A stretch of DNA of 64,000 nucleotides from Membranipora membranacea (GCA_914767715.1 OU612067.1:26384162-26448161), one strand, 5' to 3'. Positions 50,333-62,874 are shown, numbered from the stretch's first letter. Made by a program: numbers and translations. Notes: generated by a model from the sequence alone, not told the origin.

Positions 50333-50447
50333 GCATGTTATAATATTGTGTGATTTATATTATAGAATAGAATATCATATATGAGGCGACTTGATCTGAC
50401 GTACAAAACTGATTCGTGAGGACCGAGCGAACACACCAGTTGAAAAG

Positions 50448-53400
50448 ATGACTGCCGTTAAAGAGAGTCTGATATCGGTGTATCGGAGCAGCTTCACAGT
50501 TCTCCTTGTGGGCGCATTTGGTATGACTTTGTTGTATATATTGCAAGAACCTGGATCAAGAACACGGTCTTTAACTGCTAAGATAGAATTCACAGTAGCC
50601 TCCGAGAGCAAGGAAACGATGAAGGTTTTACCTAAAGAACAGAAAGGGGGTCTGCAAAAAAAAGAGGACAACTCACTATATCGAGAGAGATCATCGTCAA
50701 GTCAAACTTTACTTAGTCAAGAGATGTTATATGCAATGAATGATTACCCTAAAAACAATGATATTATACCAAATTTTGATCCATATCGAATGCGATCAAG
50801 TGAACCAATACGCTCTACACTCAAAACCATACGATTTTTACAAGGATGGCAAAATATGCCAGGTGTTGTGAATTCAGAGTCATCTCGTCTTTTTCCAACA
50901 ACATCACTGGACAGTTGTGGTTATCGGTGCAAGATAGAAAAAGGATCCAGCCCGGCTGGGGCAGATATTGCCATATTTATGGGTGTAGGAATGAATAAGT
51001 TTGCCAAGCCTCCAAAGAAAAGTCAGAATGATATTTGGCTATTTCACACTGGTGAGTCTCAGTATGTCTATATCAATGGTCAATCAAAATGGGACGGTAT
51101 GTTCAACTACTCGACAGCTTATGTACGGGAAGCAGGAAATCATAATGCTGGCTGGGCCCAGAAGTTTACGATGCGTCCACAATCAACACATAGAAACTTT
51201 GCAAAAGAAAGGCGGCAAAAATTAGGAAAATCTGCATCTGCAAGTGCCCTATGGTTCGTGTCTAATTGCAAGAATGGTGGTTGGTTAAAACCTCAGAGCG
51301 CCCGCGTGCCTTATGCTTTAGAACTGAGTAAATATATAAATATCAGTGCCTATACACGTTCAGATATGTGCAGGAGACCTCTCGCAGCGATCATAAAAAA
51401 AGAAAATAAGGACAAACAACCTAAATTTAATGACTTTCTATTTTATCTGAGCTTCGAGAATAATGTCTGCAAAGATTATATCACAGAGAAGCTCTGGAAG
51501 ATCCTGTCCATGGAAACTTTTACAATACCGGTAGTGCTTGGTGAGTAGTAGAAAGTTGGCATGCTAATGTTATCTTTGTATATGTTTTGTTTGGCAGCTG
51601 ATCTGGGTCTTGATTTAGTTTTTGACAACAGCAGGAGATATTTGAAACATTTCATAACAATTCTGATTGGAAATGTTTTCGGGGTGATCGGGTCAAGACC
51701 ACTGACTTGACCGCTTTGAAAAATCCAGAGAATTGCATTGTGGGATAACTGCTGCCCGAACTTAACCGAGGGGGGTAGGGTGTATTACTCGCTTCATTGT
51801 GCATTCCAGCATTATCAAAGCCATTAGCCACAGGAAACAAAATGCCTCAGTTACAAAATGTGAGAAACAAGATTAGCATTTTCTCATACCTCGATATTGT
51901 AGCCTGGACAGGCTGTTAGGGTGGGTGCCTGCCCAGGCTATAGCTAGCGCATACACTCTGGTAATCTCAATATATCATCCACCCTCCGCATCATATCATA
52001 TAACAATCCAATTGTCTTATTCTTGGTGATCAGCCAAAATCTGCTTTATTTTTGCCACTGGCCATTTCACACTGTCCAGATGCAGTTTGATTTTTCTCAG
52101 ACTTCACTCACATGAGAATACACAAGGAATCTTATAAAGTATCTGGGTTAACTGAGTTACTCACTTTCATACAAGTAAAAGTGACTAAGATGTTTTGGTT
52201 TGATCGTAATGTGCCAGACCAATGCTTCCAACAATTCTCATTTCATGTGCCAATGAAAAAGCTGGCAGTTATATGATGATGATGATGATGTGTTTATTTG
52301 TCTCATCAATTAGAGAAATAAAATGCTTCATGTGAGTGTTCTCTTGTTAAAAGTATGGACGGTAAAAATAAATGGATAAAAATTCATATAAAAAGTTTAC
52401 TTTTTTGAAAAAACGCTATTTAAATAGTGAACACAGTTAGCTCTAAAACAAAGTTTGCGAAGGTTTACTCTGTACCGGATGGTGGAATATCGGCCTGATG
52501 GGCATTGAGTAAATGTCAACATGGGAGTTTGTTCGGTTGCCACCATGCGAAGACTCTTTGTAGCGAGTTTGTTGTGGTAGAGATCGGCTACTGCGGTGAA
52601 GGTGATATCTCCTGCGAGGCGACCGGCTGAGCGCACCACTCGCTGTAGATGTTTTTTAGAGTCTGCACTAAGATGAGAATATATCACTACTAGATGATAG
52701 AGTAGGATGCTTTCGATGAAGGATTTGTAGCATGATGTAATCAATCTGGTATCTATTCCCAGATGATACAGCTTGCTCATAATGTGAAGTCGAGTTCTAG
52801 CTTTCTTTACAGTTCGGTTGGCAGAGGCTGTAAAGTCAAGTTTAGTAGTTAGCGTAGTACCAAGATACACAAACTCCGTTACTTGATTGATCGGGGAACC
52901 ATTTATTACCAGCTGTTGTGTGGTCGGGTTATCCCGTGCATTGCTGAAAACCAGTTCTTTGGTCTTCTTTGAGTTAAGAAGCAGGTCATGTTCGCAGCAC
53001 CAAGCATATAGATGATCTGCTTCTTGTTGGAGACACGATGGCTGGGTACTCGTGAGAAACTCTAGTATGACTGTGTCATCAGCATATTTGAGGATTTCGG
53101 TATTGGAGTTGAGTGTTGGCATACTGGATACATAGAATGAGAAAAGTAGCGGACTGAGCACACAGCCTATTAGACAGATATTGATTTCTCTTGAGCCAGT
53201 TTACCTTTTTCTTCCACTCAGCCAGTGATAGCATTTTAATTAGTTTTCTGCATTATACATTAATCCTTTATTTACCTGAGTACGTTGGTTCACCATTATG
53301 GTTTATGGTTCAGACACATTTGTTTTTGCCAATACGCATTGGCTAAAGAGATTTGTTAAATAAACATTAAAATGATAAAAGGTGGCCAATTTCAGTGAAA

Positions 53401-54423
53401 TTGAACAATTTCGATATGGTAGTGTTAAATTCTGCAAGTGTAAATATAATACTCTAGTATTTCTACATGCATCATATGTGTGGTCAGGATCCGTGGAGTT
53501 TTGAATTAGGAAACCTCATTAAATAAATAAATTTGTATTTGTATGATAGGGGCAATGGTGGAAATTTCATTGTTTTTTTCATATTTCAGGTGGTAAGGAT
53601 ATAGAAGATTATTATCGCTTAGCTCCGCCCAACAGTTTTATCCATGTGCGCAACTTCACCTCTCCAAAACATCTCTCAGATCATTTACAATACATAGCCA
53701 CAAACGACGAAGCCTTCAACTACTATCACCAATGGAGAAATGATTATGTTATGAGCAAAACACTAAAAAAAGGTTAGCTACTGCAACAGAAAAAATAATA
53801 GATTCACACCTGACGCTGCAAGAAAATCCCTGAAAACAAGATTAATAGTTGTAGCAAGTCTCTATGCCTTCGACAAATCTGTTTGTACTGTAAGACTTCA
53901 ATGGTTTCATTAACTTTCAACGAATCTTTCCGGTATCAGCCTACAAAAGTTTCCGTTTTCATTTTTCCCTGGCAAGGTTTAGGCAAGGTTGTAAGGGAGG
54001 AAAACTTGAGCGGTGCAGCCTTCACACTAGCCTTGGTATCTGATTGTCCCTTTGTCTTTATAACCAACTACGTTTTTCAATAACCATATTAGTACATTAA
54101 TTAAGTGCAACAAAAGCTAAAAAATTCATTTGAGTAGGTAAGAGGTTTAATTAGATAGACTGCTGTGCTTCCAGAAGCGAGCAGCATTGTCATCATTTGT
54201 TTCCTTATAAATATAGTGCTGTCAATCTGTTATAAAATTTAAATTGTCCTTATTTGCAGAACGAATGCTGTGCCATTACTGTATGCTGGCACATGAGCGT
54301 CCTCCAGCGGTATGGGAAACATTCAGTCAAGATTTCACCTCAAAAGACTGTAAAAACCTATCAGAGCCAGAGCAATACTGTTCCTACTATAACATGACTT
54401 GTAATCACCCTTCTTCAAAGTAG
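50448..54423 (+). CDS. Alpha-1,3-fucosyltransferase-like GT10 glycosyltransferase, copy 2
   Basis: Near-identical tandem duplicate of the gene at 45148. Exons 50448-51540, 53590-53772, 54260-54423; 479 aa with an intact frame, membrane anchor, the ENNVCKDYITEKLW signature and all splice sites. Replacements relative to copy 1 include N-to-K in the stem, Q-to-K, E-to-K, E-to-Q, T-to-S, R-to-K, T-to-A twice, F-to-L in NGGWFKP, I-to-V before the exon 1 end, D-to-E in exon 2 and K-to-Q in exon 3. Intron 1 is enlarged by a 0.9-kb LINE fragment in antisense orientation. The AATAAA near 54783 is lost from the matching place in copy 1, where ATATGA stands. Function should equal copy 1; the F-to-L change in the catalytic part is the most notable. 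Confidence 0.92.
52275..53170 (-). mobile_element. 5'-truncated LINE inserted in intron 1 of fucosyltransferase copy 2
   Basis: Absent from the same place in copy 1, where CAGTTATAT runs straight into TAGACAGATATTG. The insert ends on its 3' side with a (CAT)n tail (plus strand GATGATGATGATGATG at 52275). A possible target duplication is only 2-3 bp (TAT). The short tail and truncated 5' end suit a CR1/Rex1-type element, and the RT differs clearly from the one at 14.6-19.2 kb. Confidence 0.92.
52397..53161 (-). pseudogene. C-terminal part of LINE reverse transcriptase (5' truncated)
   Basis: 254 residues beginning in the RT palm: LSPLLFSFYVSSM, catalytic KYADDTVIL, LLNSKKTKELVFS, FVYLGTTLT, KKARTRLHIMSKL and IESILLYHLV follow in the usual order to the C-terminal end and stop. 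The endonuclease and the first half of the RT are missing, so it cannot be active. The remaining frame has no stop, which indicates recent insertion. Its style is closest to CR1/Rex1-like elements; this is a judgement from motifs only. Confidence 0.88.
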
Positions 54424-56658
54424 CTGCAGGGGAAGAGTGCACAAACAAAAACATATAGTAGATTTAATCTAGTGAATTTGTTAGGGACAGTTCTAATGAA
54501 AGTTTGGTTATCTGTACTAAGGCAGATGAGATCAGGGTCATTGTCATTGAATAAAACCTCAGCTATGAAACGGAATACTTCTATGCAGACTTTAACCAGC
54601 AATAATTCCTAGATAAATTATTGATTGCAACTTAAAGGTGTGATCATTTCCTTTCTCCACAGTTTGTGTCTTTCACAGCGGACAAGTCATGATTTTTTGA
54701 TCTTATTCACAGAGTGCTAGTCTAGTTATTATTATTATTCAATTTCAAATAAATGTGCTATAATTATTTGCTTCTTTGAAACAAAATAAAGCATGTTTGG
54801 TATACCCTGTCTATGATATGTACTGATGTGAATGGTTCAATCAAGGTTTTCTAACTCGATGGTTCAATGGAATGAACATGTATATCAGTGTAGTTGAAAA
54901 CCAAAGAATGTAAGTCGGTACCTTTTTTAATGGGGCTTTGTTTTAATAGTGATGGCAACTTCTCACCGATAGCCATCGATCCTCACATATGAGGATCAGA
55001 GGGAAGGGGAGGCGTATTCATCATCTAACAGTAAGCTCGAACTTATGGAAAGGCTAGAGTACAGGACTTGGTGTGAGTATTTTTTATAAATCTTTTTTTT
55101 TTCTCATCTTTTGATTAGAGTTTACTTCCAGATTCAAGTGATTGTTCCCTGGGTTTTGAGGCAGTCAACGAGGTTATTCTAAGGCTGGGAAACCCACTAA
55201 TGCTATAATGCCCTTGTTGAGTTGTTGGGTTGTGTTGTTGTTGAGTTTATTTGTACATTTGTAATTACCATTTGAAGTGAGGAAGCCTCAATGATAGTAC
55301 TTGAATGTTTACACTAAAAATTGTGTCCAGAATTACCCCTTAATAACTTGTACAGCAACATCAGACTTTGTCAAGCTAACCGGGTATACCAAAGTGTAAT
55401 AGCGAACATGTTACTGTTACCTGTTACTCCTTGGCTATAGGCTGTCTGAGGAAGGATAACACCTTGATTCCCGAGCACGCTTCGATATAAGGAAACTATA
55501 CCGCGGTGAAGTTTCCCTTTATTTCACAAAGTGACATGTCGCGACTTGAAAGAAACCAGAACCTGTGTCGCAGGATAATAATATATTTATTTTTATAGAG
55601 GTTGGCTTGAAAGTATCCAAAAAGCAGATGGTTAAAGGCAACTTGTTGACCGGAAATTGAACACTATAGTGAGAGGATTGCTATCTGTGGAATTAATAAC
55701 CTTTCCACAACCCTTGAGATATCCTGCTTATAATAAGTAGCCAAATTAATAAAACAATCCTCGCCATATTTTACATCAATTCATCCCTCAACCCCACAAA
55801 GACTCTCTTGGACGCCTCCTCAATAATGTTACACGATCTTCACTATTCTTTAAAAGTCTATTTGTGAGATTCTCTTGATTTTTGTGCTATTATTTTCTTT
55901 TTAATGGCATGGTCTTACCTGTGCCTGTGTGACTTTGATCGGCTACAAATAAAGTATAAGAATAATAACATGACCATCGTGGTCGTTAACATCAAGTCTA
56001 ATGTTATGTAAGCCGTGCCATTTCTCTCTGTGCAAAACAAAAAAAGTAGCCACGTCACAACGTCATTGTGTGCAACAAGCTCCTATCAGGTTTTTTTTAT
56101 AATAATAGCATGCTGATAAAGCTGACAGAGATTACTGACAAATTGTATATTTCCCACAGCTGATGCTTTCTAATCTTTACTATCTGCTGACTGGATAAAG
56201 TTTCAGCGCAACTGAGTACAAATGTTACTGTGTTCCTGCTTATGTTAGGTAAGCTAACATTAGGGATGATCGCTGAGTACACTACTTTGAAAAAAATGTT
56301 CCAAATTCGGCGTCACTTTCAAATAAAGTAGATACACAGATACATAGACACAAACACGGTGATGCTCTACACATAACAAATGCGTTTCTAATTCTTAATT
56401 CCACAGAGTTGTAATATAATGAAATAACACTAATATGCATGTTTATGCATATGCAAACTATATTTAAAGATTAATAGTATACATTTACACTATTATATGT
56501 ATGTCTTAAATTTATATTTGAAGATTTATAGTATACAATTAAACTATGCATGTTATAATATTGTGTGATTTATTAGAATATCATATCATATATGAAGCGA
56601 CTTGATCTGACGTACATAACGGATTCGAGAGGACCGAGCGAAAACACCAGTTGAGAAG

Positions 56659-58223
56659 ATGGCTGCCGTTAAAGAGAGTCTGATATTGGAGGGGGTGTAT
56701 TACTTGCATGCTTGTGCATTCTAGCGTTATCGAAGCCATTCGACACAGGAAACTAAATTATCAAAGTTACAAAAGGTGAGAAATCAGATTAGCATAGCGC
56801 ATACATAGGCCTACTGGTAATTTCAATATTATCCAGCCTCCGCATCATATCATACAACAATCCAGTGGTCTTATTCTCGGTGATCAGTCAACAACTTTAA
56901 ATTAGGACCTGGGTTAACTTTCTAACAAGTAAAAGTCACCCAGATGTTTTGGTTTGATCGCAACGCACTTGGCTCTTGCTTCCAACCAAGGAGTTAACTC
57001 TTTGTTCCAACAATCCTCTTTTTGAGCACATTAAACAAGCCATGACAGTTATATTAGACCAGATATCAATTTCTCTTTTCGTGACACTCAGCCAGTGATA
57101 GCAGATAAAAAATTTAGTATTGAGCTTTAGTTATTTATTGATCCAGATAATCCTTTAGTTATTTGAGTAGGTTAGGTTGACAATACTCTTCAGACTGAAA
57201 CAGGCACAATTGTTTTTGCCAAGCTTTACGTCGGTTTTATATGAAAAAAATATTAGATCTGATATTCAAACATCATAGCCCGGCTGTATTCAGTTTGTAG
57301 TCAAACAGATTTGATAACTGAACTTGACAAAGATAGAAAAATGGCCAATTTTAGTGAAACTGAACAATATTGTTGTCTTAAATTCTGCATGTTTAGATAT
57401 GATACTCTAGTTTTTCTATAATGCATCAAAATATATGTGAGGTCGGGATCCATGCAGTTTTGAACTTCCTATAAACCTGGAATAGGAAAATTATATTAAA
57501 TGAATTTGTATCATAGGAGTATGCGGTAGAAATTTCATTGTTTTTTATAATACAGGTGGTAAAGATATAGAAGACTATTATCGCATAGCTCCGCCCAACA
57601 GTATTATCCATGTGCGCAACTTCACCTCTCCAAAACATCTCTCAGATCATCTACAATACATCGCCAGAAACTACGAAGCCTGTAGCTACCACCAATGGAG
57701 AAATGATTATGTTATGAGCTAAACACCAAAAGCAGGTTAGCTACTGCAACAATTGAAATAATAGATTCACACCTGAAGCTGCAAGAAACAAGATTTATAA
57801 TTGAAGCATGCAATTAACAATGCCTTCAATAAATCTGTTTGTACTGTAAGTCCTCAATGTTTTCATTGACTTTCTACGAATCATTCCGGCATCAGGCTAC
57901 AAAAGTGTCCATTTCTTTTTTCCTGGCAAGGTTTGAGTAGATAGGATCAATTAGATAGACTGCTGTGCTTCCAGACACGATAAGCATTGTCATTCTTTTT
58001 TCCTCACTATATATAGTGCTGTCAATCTGTTATAAAATTTGAATTGTCTGTATTTGCAGAACGGATGCTGTGCCATTACTGTATGCTGGCACATGAGCGT
58101 CCTCCAGTGGTATGGGAAACATTCAGTCAGGATTTCACCTCAAAAGACTGTATAAACCTATCAGAGCCAGAGCAATACTGTTCCTACTATAATATGACTT
58201 GTGATCACCCTTCTTCAAGGTAA
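56659..58223 (+). pseudogene. Fucosyltransferase copy 3, deleted pseudogene
   Basis: The start region and first ~12 codons (MAAVKESLIL) remain at 56659-56695. The sequence then jumps into what is intron 1 in the other copies (GGGGGTGTATTAC, cf. 46471), so nearly all of exon 1 with the membrane anchor and catalytic motifs is gone. Exon 2 survives at 57556-57735 but lacks one codon and has an in-frame TAA (57720-57722) where the others have a lysine codon. Exon 3 survives at 58060-58223 with a TAA stop in place of TAG. The remnant exons 2-3 read well up to the stop, so loss followed the deletion fairly recently. Confidence 0.92.
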
Positions 58224-58236
58224 CTGCAGGGGAATA

Positions 58237-59600
58237 GTTGTGTTGCTGATCTTTGGCCCAATACAGTGCAGTTCACTTAATTCAAACCTCTGGGGACCAC
58301 AAAAATTTGTTCTAATTAAGCAGAGTCTGAATTAAGTGACATAAGAATGCATTGAGATCTGACCCAAGTGACCAACTTTCCTTGTCTGAATTAACAAGAG
58401 ATTTGAATCATAAAGTTTTAATTAACGTGATATATCGCTTTTTAAAACCTTTTAATATTGTATTGGTGAAACCTCCCGAATATTTGACGTTGAGTCAGAG
58501 TGACCTCTTGAAGTTCTTGAAAGTCTCAAGTGCCCTTTTTAAATTGAGCCCTCTGTGCCTTGTTTTTGAGGTATTTGATTAGTTTATGCTTTCACCATAT
58601 AGAGGAGGCATGGCATTAACTGGAGGAGTGACATTTTAGTGAAACTTTATGATTTTAGGCCTCCTGTCTTTGGGACTTGAAATCGATTTTTGCAATAGTA
58701 ATAGGGCCATTTCTGACTCCTCATTACATGCAACCCCAATAATGCAGAAACTAAAATTTCAAATTTATTATACCATTTTTGTCTTGTACTGTCACTTCCA
58801 TCAATAACCATACCAGCTTACAGATCCTGGTTGTCACAACTGTGACAGATAATAACCCAAATTTTAACTAATCTAGGTCAAAATTTTCCAGCCAAAATTC
58901 AGAAATTCAGAAAGATGTCAGTCAAATTTGTTGTCAGCGTGATGAACAGCTGGAGATTGTCTAGGTTTTGATCAAAGCGATTGTTGATTATGGCTTTACA
59001 TCTTGAGATAGTTGTAATTTTGTGGCTAAACCAGCTTTATTTGGTCCAGAACATGCAATCCTCTCCAGCCAAAAAACTGAAAATAGGTTAAATAACATGT
59101 TATACACACTAGCTTCCATCAAACTAGAGAGTATTTCCGAGGTTTTGATTGCGGCGTTTGATGATAGATTCAATAGTAGAGAAATTATGAGCATAAACAT
59201 TTCTCTTTCGATGCTAAACAATCACCCAAAAAAGGTGATCCATTGTTGTACACAATGGGCTATTCATCTAATACTGCATAGATTTTCATCGCGCTTTTGC
59301 ATAAAGTCATTTACTGCATCATTTTGTCCATTGCTGCCTATATGTTTTCAATATATTTTAGTTAATGTACAATTAATCAAGTTAGAAACATGCGGTTTAA
59401 AGGCTTTTGCAATATTAAACATAAGTCAGACTACTGGCAACGTGTCAGTGAAGGAATTTTTGAGATGGGACAAGTAGTTCCTGAGAAATTGAAACGGCGA
59501 TATATCACGTAAACCAACTTACACTGTATCTGATTTATAGATGAGTTTTAAGTTTTGCACACAACTCAAACTATAATGATCCACATCTTAGGAATACTTT
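58237..59600. mobile_element. DNA-transposon-derived insertion (Tigger/pogo-like end) downstream of copy 3
   Basis: Sequence that has no match in units 1 and 2 starts soon after the copy 3 stop. It includes TA|CAGTGCAGTTCACTTAATTC at 58262 and TCTGAATTAAGTGACATA at 58329, typical of the ends of Tigger/pogo-type Tc1-mariner elements. No matching opposite end was found. Inside, a 14-bp inverted repeat, ACGTGATATATCGC at 58425-58438 and its complement at 59497-59510, bounds about 1.09 kb and may be a nested second element. The 151-aa frame at 59022-59477 shows no transposase motifs. Confidence 0.6.
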
Positions 59601-59889
59601 GTATGAAGACTTTAACTTTTTTTGATCATATACTCACAGAGTGAAGTGTAATTATTATTTAGAATTCAAATAAATGTGCTAAAAGTATTTGGGCCTTTGA
59701 AACAAAATAAAGCATGTTTGGTGTTCCCTTATATATGATGACCATGAATGAAGTGCATGGTTCAATGGAAGGAACACTAAAAAATGTAAGTTGGTACCGT
59801 TTGTAATTGGGCTACATTTTATTAGTGATGGGAACTTCTCACCGATAGCCATCAATCCTCACATATGAGTATCAGAGGGAAGGGATGCG

Positions 59890-60199
59890 TTTTAGGCTTT
59901 GACCATTGAAAATATGTATGGCAACATCCGGCAAGCCAGATAAACTATAGTCTATCTGAGAAGAGATAGCTCTCTGATTCCACAGAATGCGTCCAAGTAT
60001 ACACGGGTCAAATTTCATCAATAAGCTGGTCTATGAAACTCTGAAAATTAGACGCGTTAAATGGTTTTTTTATGTTTATTGTGATACTGATTGTATTTTA
60101 TACGTAAGCATATAAGAATAATTAGTTTTATTGCCTCAAATCGTTGCAGGAAGACATAGAAAATATAATAAAAGTTCTTATAGAAAAGAAAGAGCACAG
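59890..60199. other. Intergenic tail between the fucosyltransferase array and the carnitine acetyltransferase gene
   Basis: No gene. The 3' UTR of the minus-strand gene should occupy the right part; AATAATA-type words on the minus strand are present but no clear poly(A) signal was assigned. Confidence 0.5.
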
Positions 60200-62874
60200 C
60201 TACAGCTTTGAGCTAGCAGGGAACAAAGCTTTGATATCCATCAGACTTTCACAGATTCTGTTAGCAAAGTTCTGTGAGTCTGTTTGAGTACAGTTCCTAA
60301 AAGCTGAAGTGACAAACATTATCTCGTTGGGTCGGGGGTTATAGCAGAACCCGTATCCATCAGGAACCACAGGTCCAAAACAGAGCACAGTTGCACTCTT
60401 ACAAGGCACCTGTAAAACAGAGACAGAATGACGGGTAAGCATTAGTTCACACCACACATACTGTGACATTGTATCGGGTGTAGTAGTATTCTACTCCCCA
60501 TGATAATGTCTGAAATGTCATTATATAATACTTGATCGGTCTGATATCATGGTCTATATGATATTATATATAATTCATAATATATATGTAATATAATGTA
60601 ATATATAATCCAAACACAATGTTTGCCCCATGCAGAGGTTGTGTTTCGGGTTCGGTAATGCTGATGAAATCTTGATCAAGTGTCAAGTTATAGCAGATTA
60701 GGGGGCAGATCAAAACAATAGCCAACTAATACAAAATCTTACAAGTAACTTTGAAGTACAATGTGGGCACAAAAACCTACATGCTATGTCAAACACCTAC
60801 AGTTGATTTCTTGAAATTAAGCAAGGACAAGGCCCATTCCAGTCGGACATCTATCTCGTAAACAATCTGTTAGCCGCAGAATACTAATAGATTAGGAAGA
60901 CTCGTAACACCCTAGTTCTAGCTAACAATAAGTCAGTTAAACACTAGCTAAATTAATCTCCAGCTTATGTTTACTCCCTAGGGTAGCAGAATTTGATAAG
61001 TTATGATAGATATGTTGTGGTACCTGGCTGGTTGAGAGGTTAAAGTGTAGGGCTTTAGAGTAGGTTGGATCCATATGCAGATCTGGAACATTCATTCCAT
61101 TTTCAATAGCAATCAACTTCAGTCCTGCGAAAAACAGTAAAATGAAATATCAAAGGAGAAAAAATGGTGAGTCAAGTTAATTATCAATCATCAACGACTA
61201 GGCTGGTAATGTAGAGTAAGTCATTAGGTCACCCCAAAAAGCAGCTAAACTAAACTGTAGCTAATATTCACTCCGCTAGGGTATTTTAAATTCAGCTAAC
61301 AGTGAATATATATATATATATATATATATGTATACATACCTAACAGATGTCTGTCGATGCCCTGACCAGTGACAGCTGCTCCTGTATATGCCCTGTGAGC
61401 AGCTATAGCATCCAGAAAAGCTTTCACCAACACAGAGCTGCAAGTGGACAATAACATTGGTGAGGAGACATAACATTGCAGGAGTAGATCTTATTGTGTA
61501 GAGGGTTTTAAAGTGAAAGGGCCAGGCAGGGTGGGTACGGGAGGGCCCATTAGGGAATTCCCAAGAAAAAACTGCAAAATAGTGATAATTCTACTGTTCT
61601 GCAATAAACATTTTTCAATAGACAGTTTTCTGAGCCTCTATTCGGAGCTGTCCTCCCTCCAGTTTGGTACTTTTAACCCACGCCGCATAGGAAAAAGGAG
61701 CTAACTTGAGAACCTCTTAAAATAGAATTAATAGGATAAAAATAACTTTTGATTAAGAATCTGCACCATTGAAAACAACAAATAATAAAAATAAAAAATA
61801 AAAATAAATAATTATGGTATTCACATAGTCAGTTATATCAATTTCTGCCTGTTTTGCGGACAAATTTCATGGACTTTTTAATGGATTTCTCCACTATGAT
61901 TGGAATTTATCAGCTTTCAAGCCCCCAATGATTTGGAGACCCTTTCCCACAGGGTTTTCAATGATGCCGATGCTGAATTCTTACCCTATTATCAGCCGTT
62001 TTCAAGATAACCCTTTGGTTCAAATTACCAAAGTGGAGAGAGGACAACTCCTAATAGAGGCTCAGAAAACTGTCTATTCTTTTGATTTGAGGATAGACAG
62101 AGGACATACTGATGTCCTGCATTCAAATTTCAAATTGCTATAAGGGGTGTGGGGGGGGGGGGGCTCCCCGGGAACAAATTTTACAAATTGAGACAGTAAT
62201 TATGGTACCCCATGATCTTATTATTACCATTATTATTATTGATGCTAAAATCACTACTTACTTGTCTTTAGTACTCTGCATAGCCTGACAGAAGGCAGTC
62301 GACTGCCGAGTACATGATCTGATAGTGTCGGTACGCCCGTACTGAAACTGTCTTAGAGAAGCTGACTCGTATGTAGCGCAGGGCTGACCCTGATCTCTAT
62401 AATAGGCCAGCTGTGCTGCAACCTGCCACGAGATATTTTAATTTTGTGTACTACTGATACTGTTTTGGTTTGAGTATATAGACACCCAGTTAATTTTGAG
62501 GTCATTTTGGACTATTAGGGGTATTGTAGAGCCCCAAAACAAGAAATTAAGTCGTTTGACGACTTTGCTGACAACTTTTCAATCAGAAAATAAATTAATA
62601 GCTAATTGGAGCAGCAGCTAAACAAGCAGTCACAATATTCGATCTAGTCGTCCCCACTAGGGGGTCATCAGGCAGGGGCGAGAGTTTATTGTCAGCCAGA
62701 TGCGAGAGTCTGGAGGCTCAGACCACCGCTACCACAATATTCGATCATTTTGCATCGTGACAAAACAAGTTCCTTACCTGAATCAGTGCGTCTGGACTCT
62801 GCTTGATGGATTTGGCAAAATTTTTACCATATCCATCAAAAGTGACTGCTGTAAGCTGTAAGTCTGAGCCAAAT
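60200..62874 (-). CDS. CRAT: Carnitine O-acetyltransferase, C-terminal part (5' exons not found)
   Basis: Transfers acetyl groups between CoA and carnitine in peroxisomes and mitochondria. Exons on the minus strand: 62874-62778, 62422-62262, 61437-61340, 61124-61024, 60409-60200; phases agree, giving about 221 residues. Motifs follow the carnitine/choline acyltransferase fold in order: KQSPDALIQ, AYYRDQGQPCATYESASLRQ, GRTDTIRSCT, AAHRAYTG, GIDRHLLGLKL, DPTYSKALHFNLSTSQ (STS substrate motif), FGPVVPDGYGFCYNP and FANRICESL. The protein ends in SSKL, a peroxisomal targeting signal type 1, which favours CRAT over choline acetyltransferase. The catalytic His region lies in missing upstream exons, presumably beyond 64000. 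Choline acetyltransferase is the main alternative. Confidence 0.9.
61303..61332. repeat. TA microsatellite
   Basis: A run of TA dinucleotides directly follows the donor of the CRAT exon at 61340. Confidence 0.9.
61617..62079. mobile_element. Palindromic MITE, copy A
   Basis: Ends are AATAGACAGTTTTCTGAG on the left and CTCAGAAAACTGTCTATT on the right, exact inverted repeats. Arms continue inward with TTTGGTACTTTTAACCCACG, GAATCTGCACCATTGAAAAC and their counterparts. It lies in the CRAT intron between 61437 and 62262. It is more diverged than copy B. No coding capacity. Confidence 0.88.

Larger units (their letters stand above)
44782..59890 (+). repeat. Tandem array of three fucosyltransferase units
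   Basis: Three direct units start at 44782, 50031 and about 56290, each beginning at AAAAAATGTTCCAAA. Unit 1 is 5.25 kb and unit 2 is 6.26 kb. The excess in unit 2 is a LINE (52275-53170), a 63-bp insertion near 55590 and an extra promoter repeat. Unit 3 is truncated, rearranged and ends near 59880. Units 1 and 2 match closely over introns and flanks, so that duplication is recent; unit 3 is more diverged. Confidence 0.93.

Noticed and set aside
59022-59477. 151-aa frame as a transposase
   Set aside because: No DDE/D motif or helix-turn-helix was visible; it lies inside a transposon-derived insertion and may be chance.
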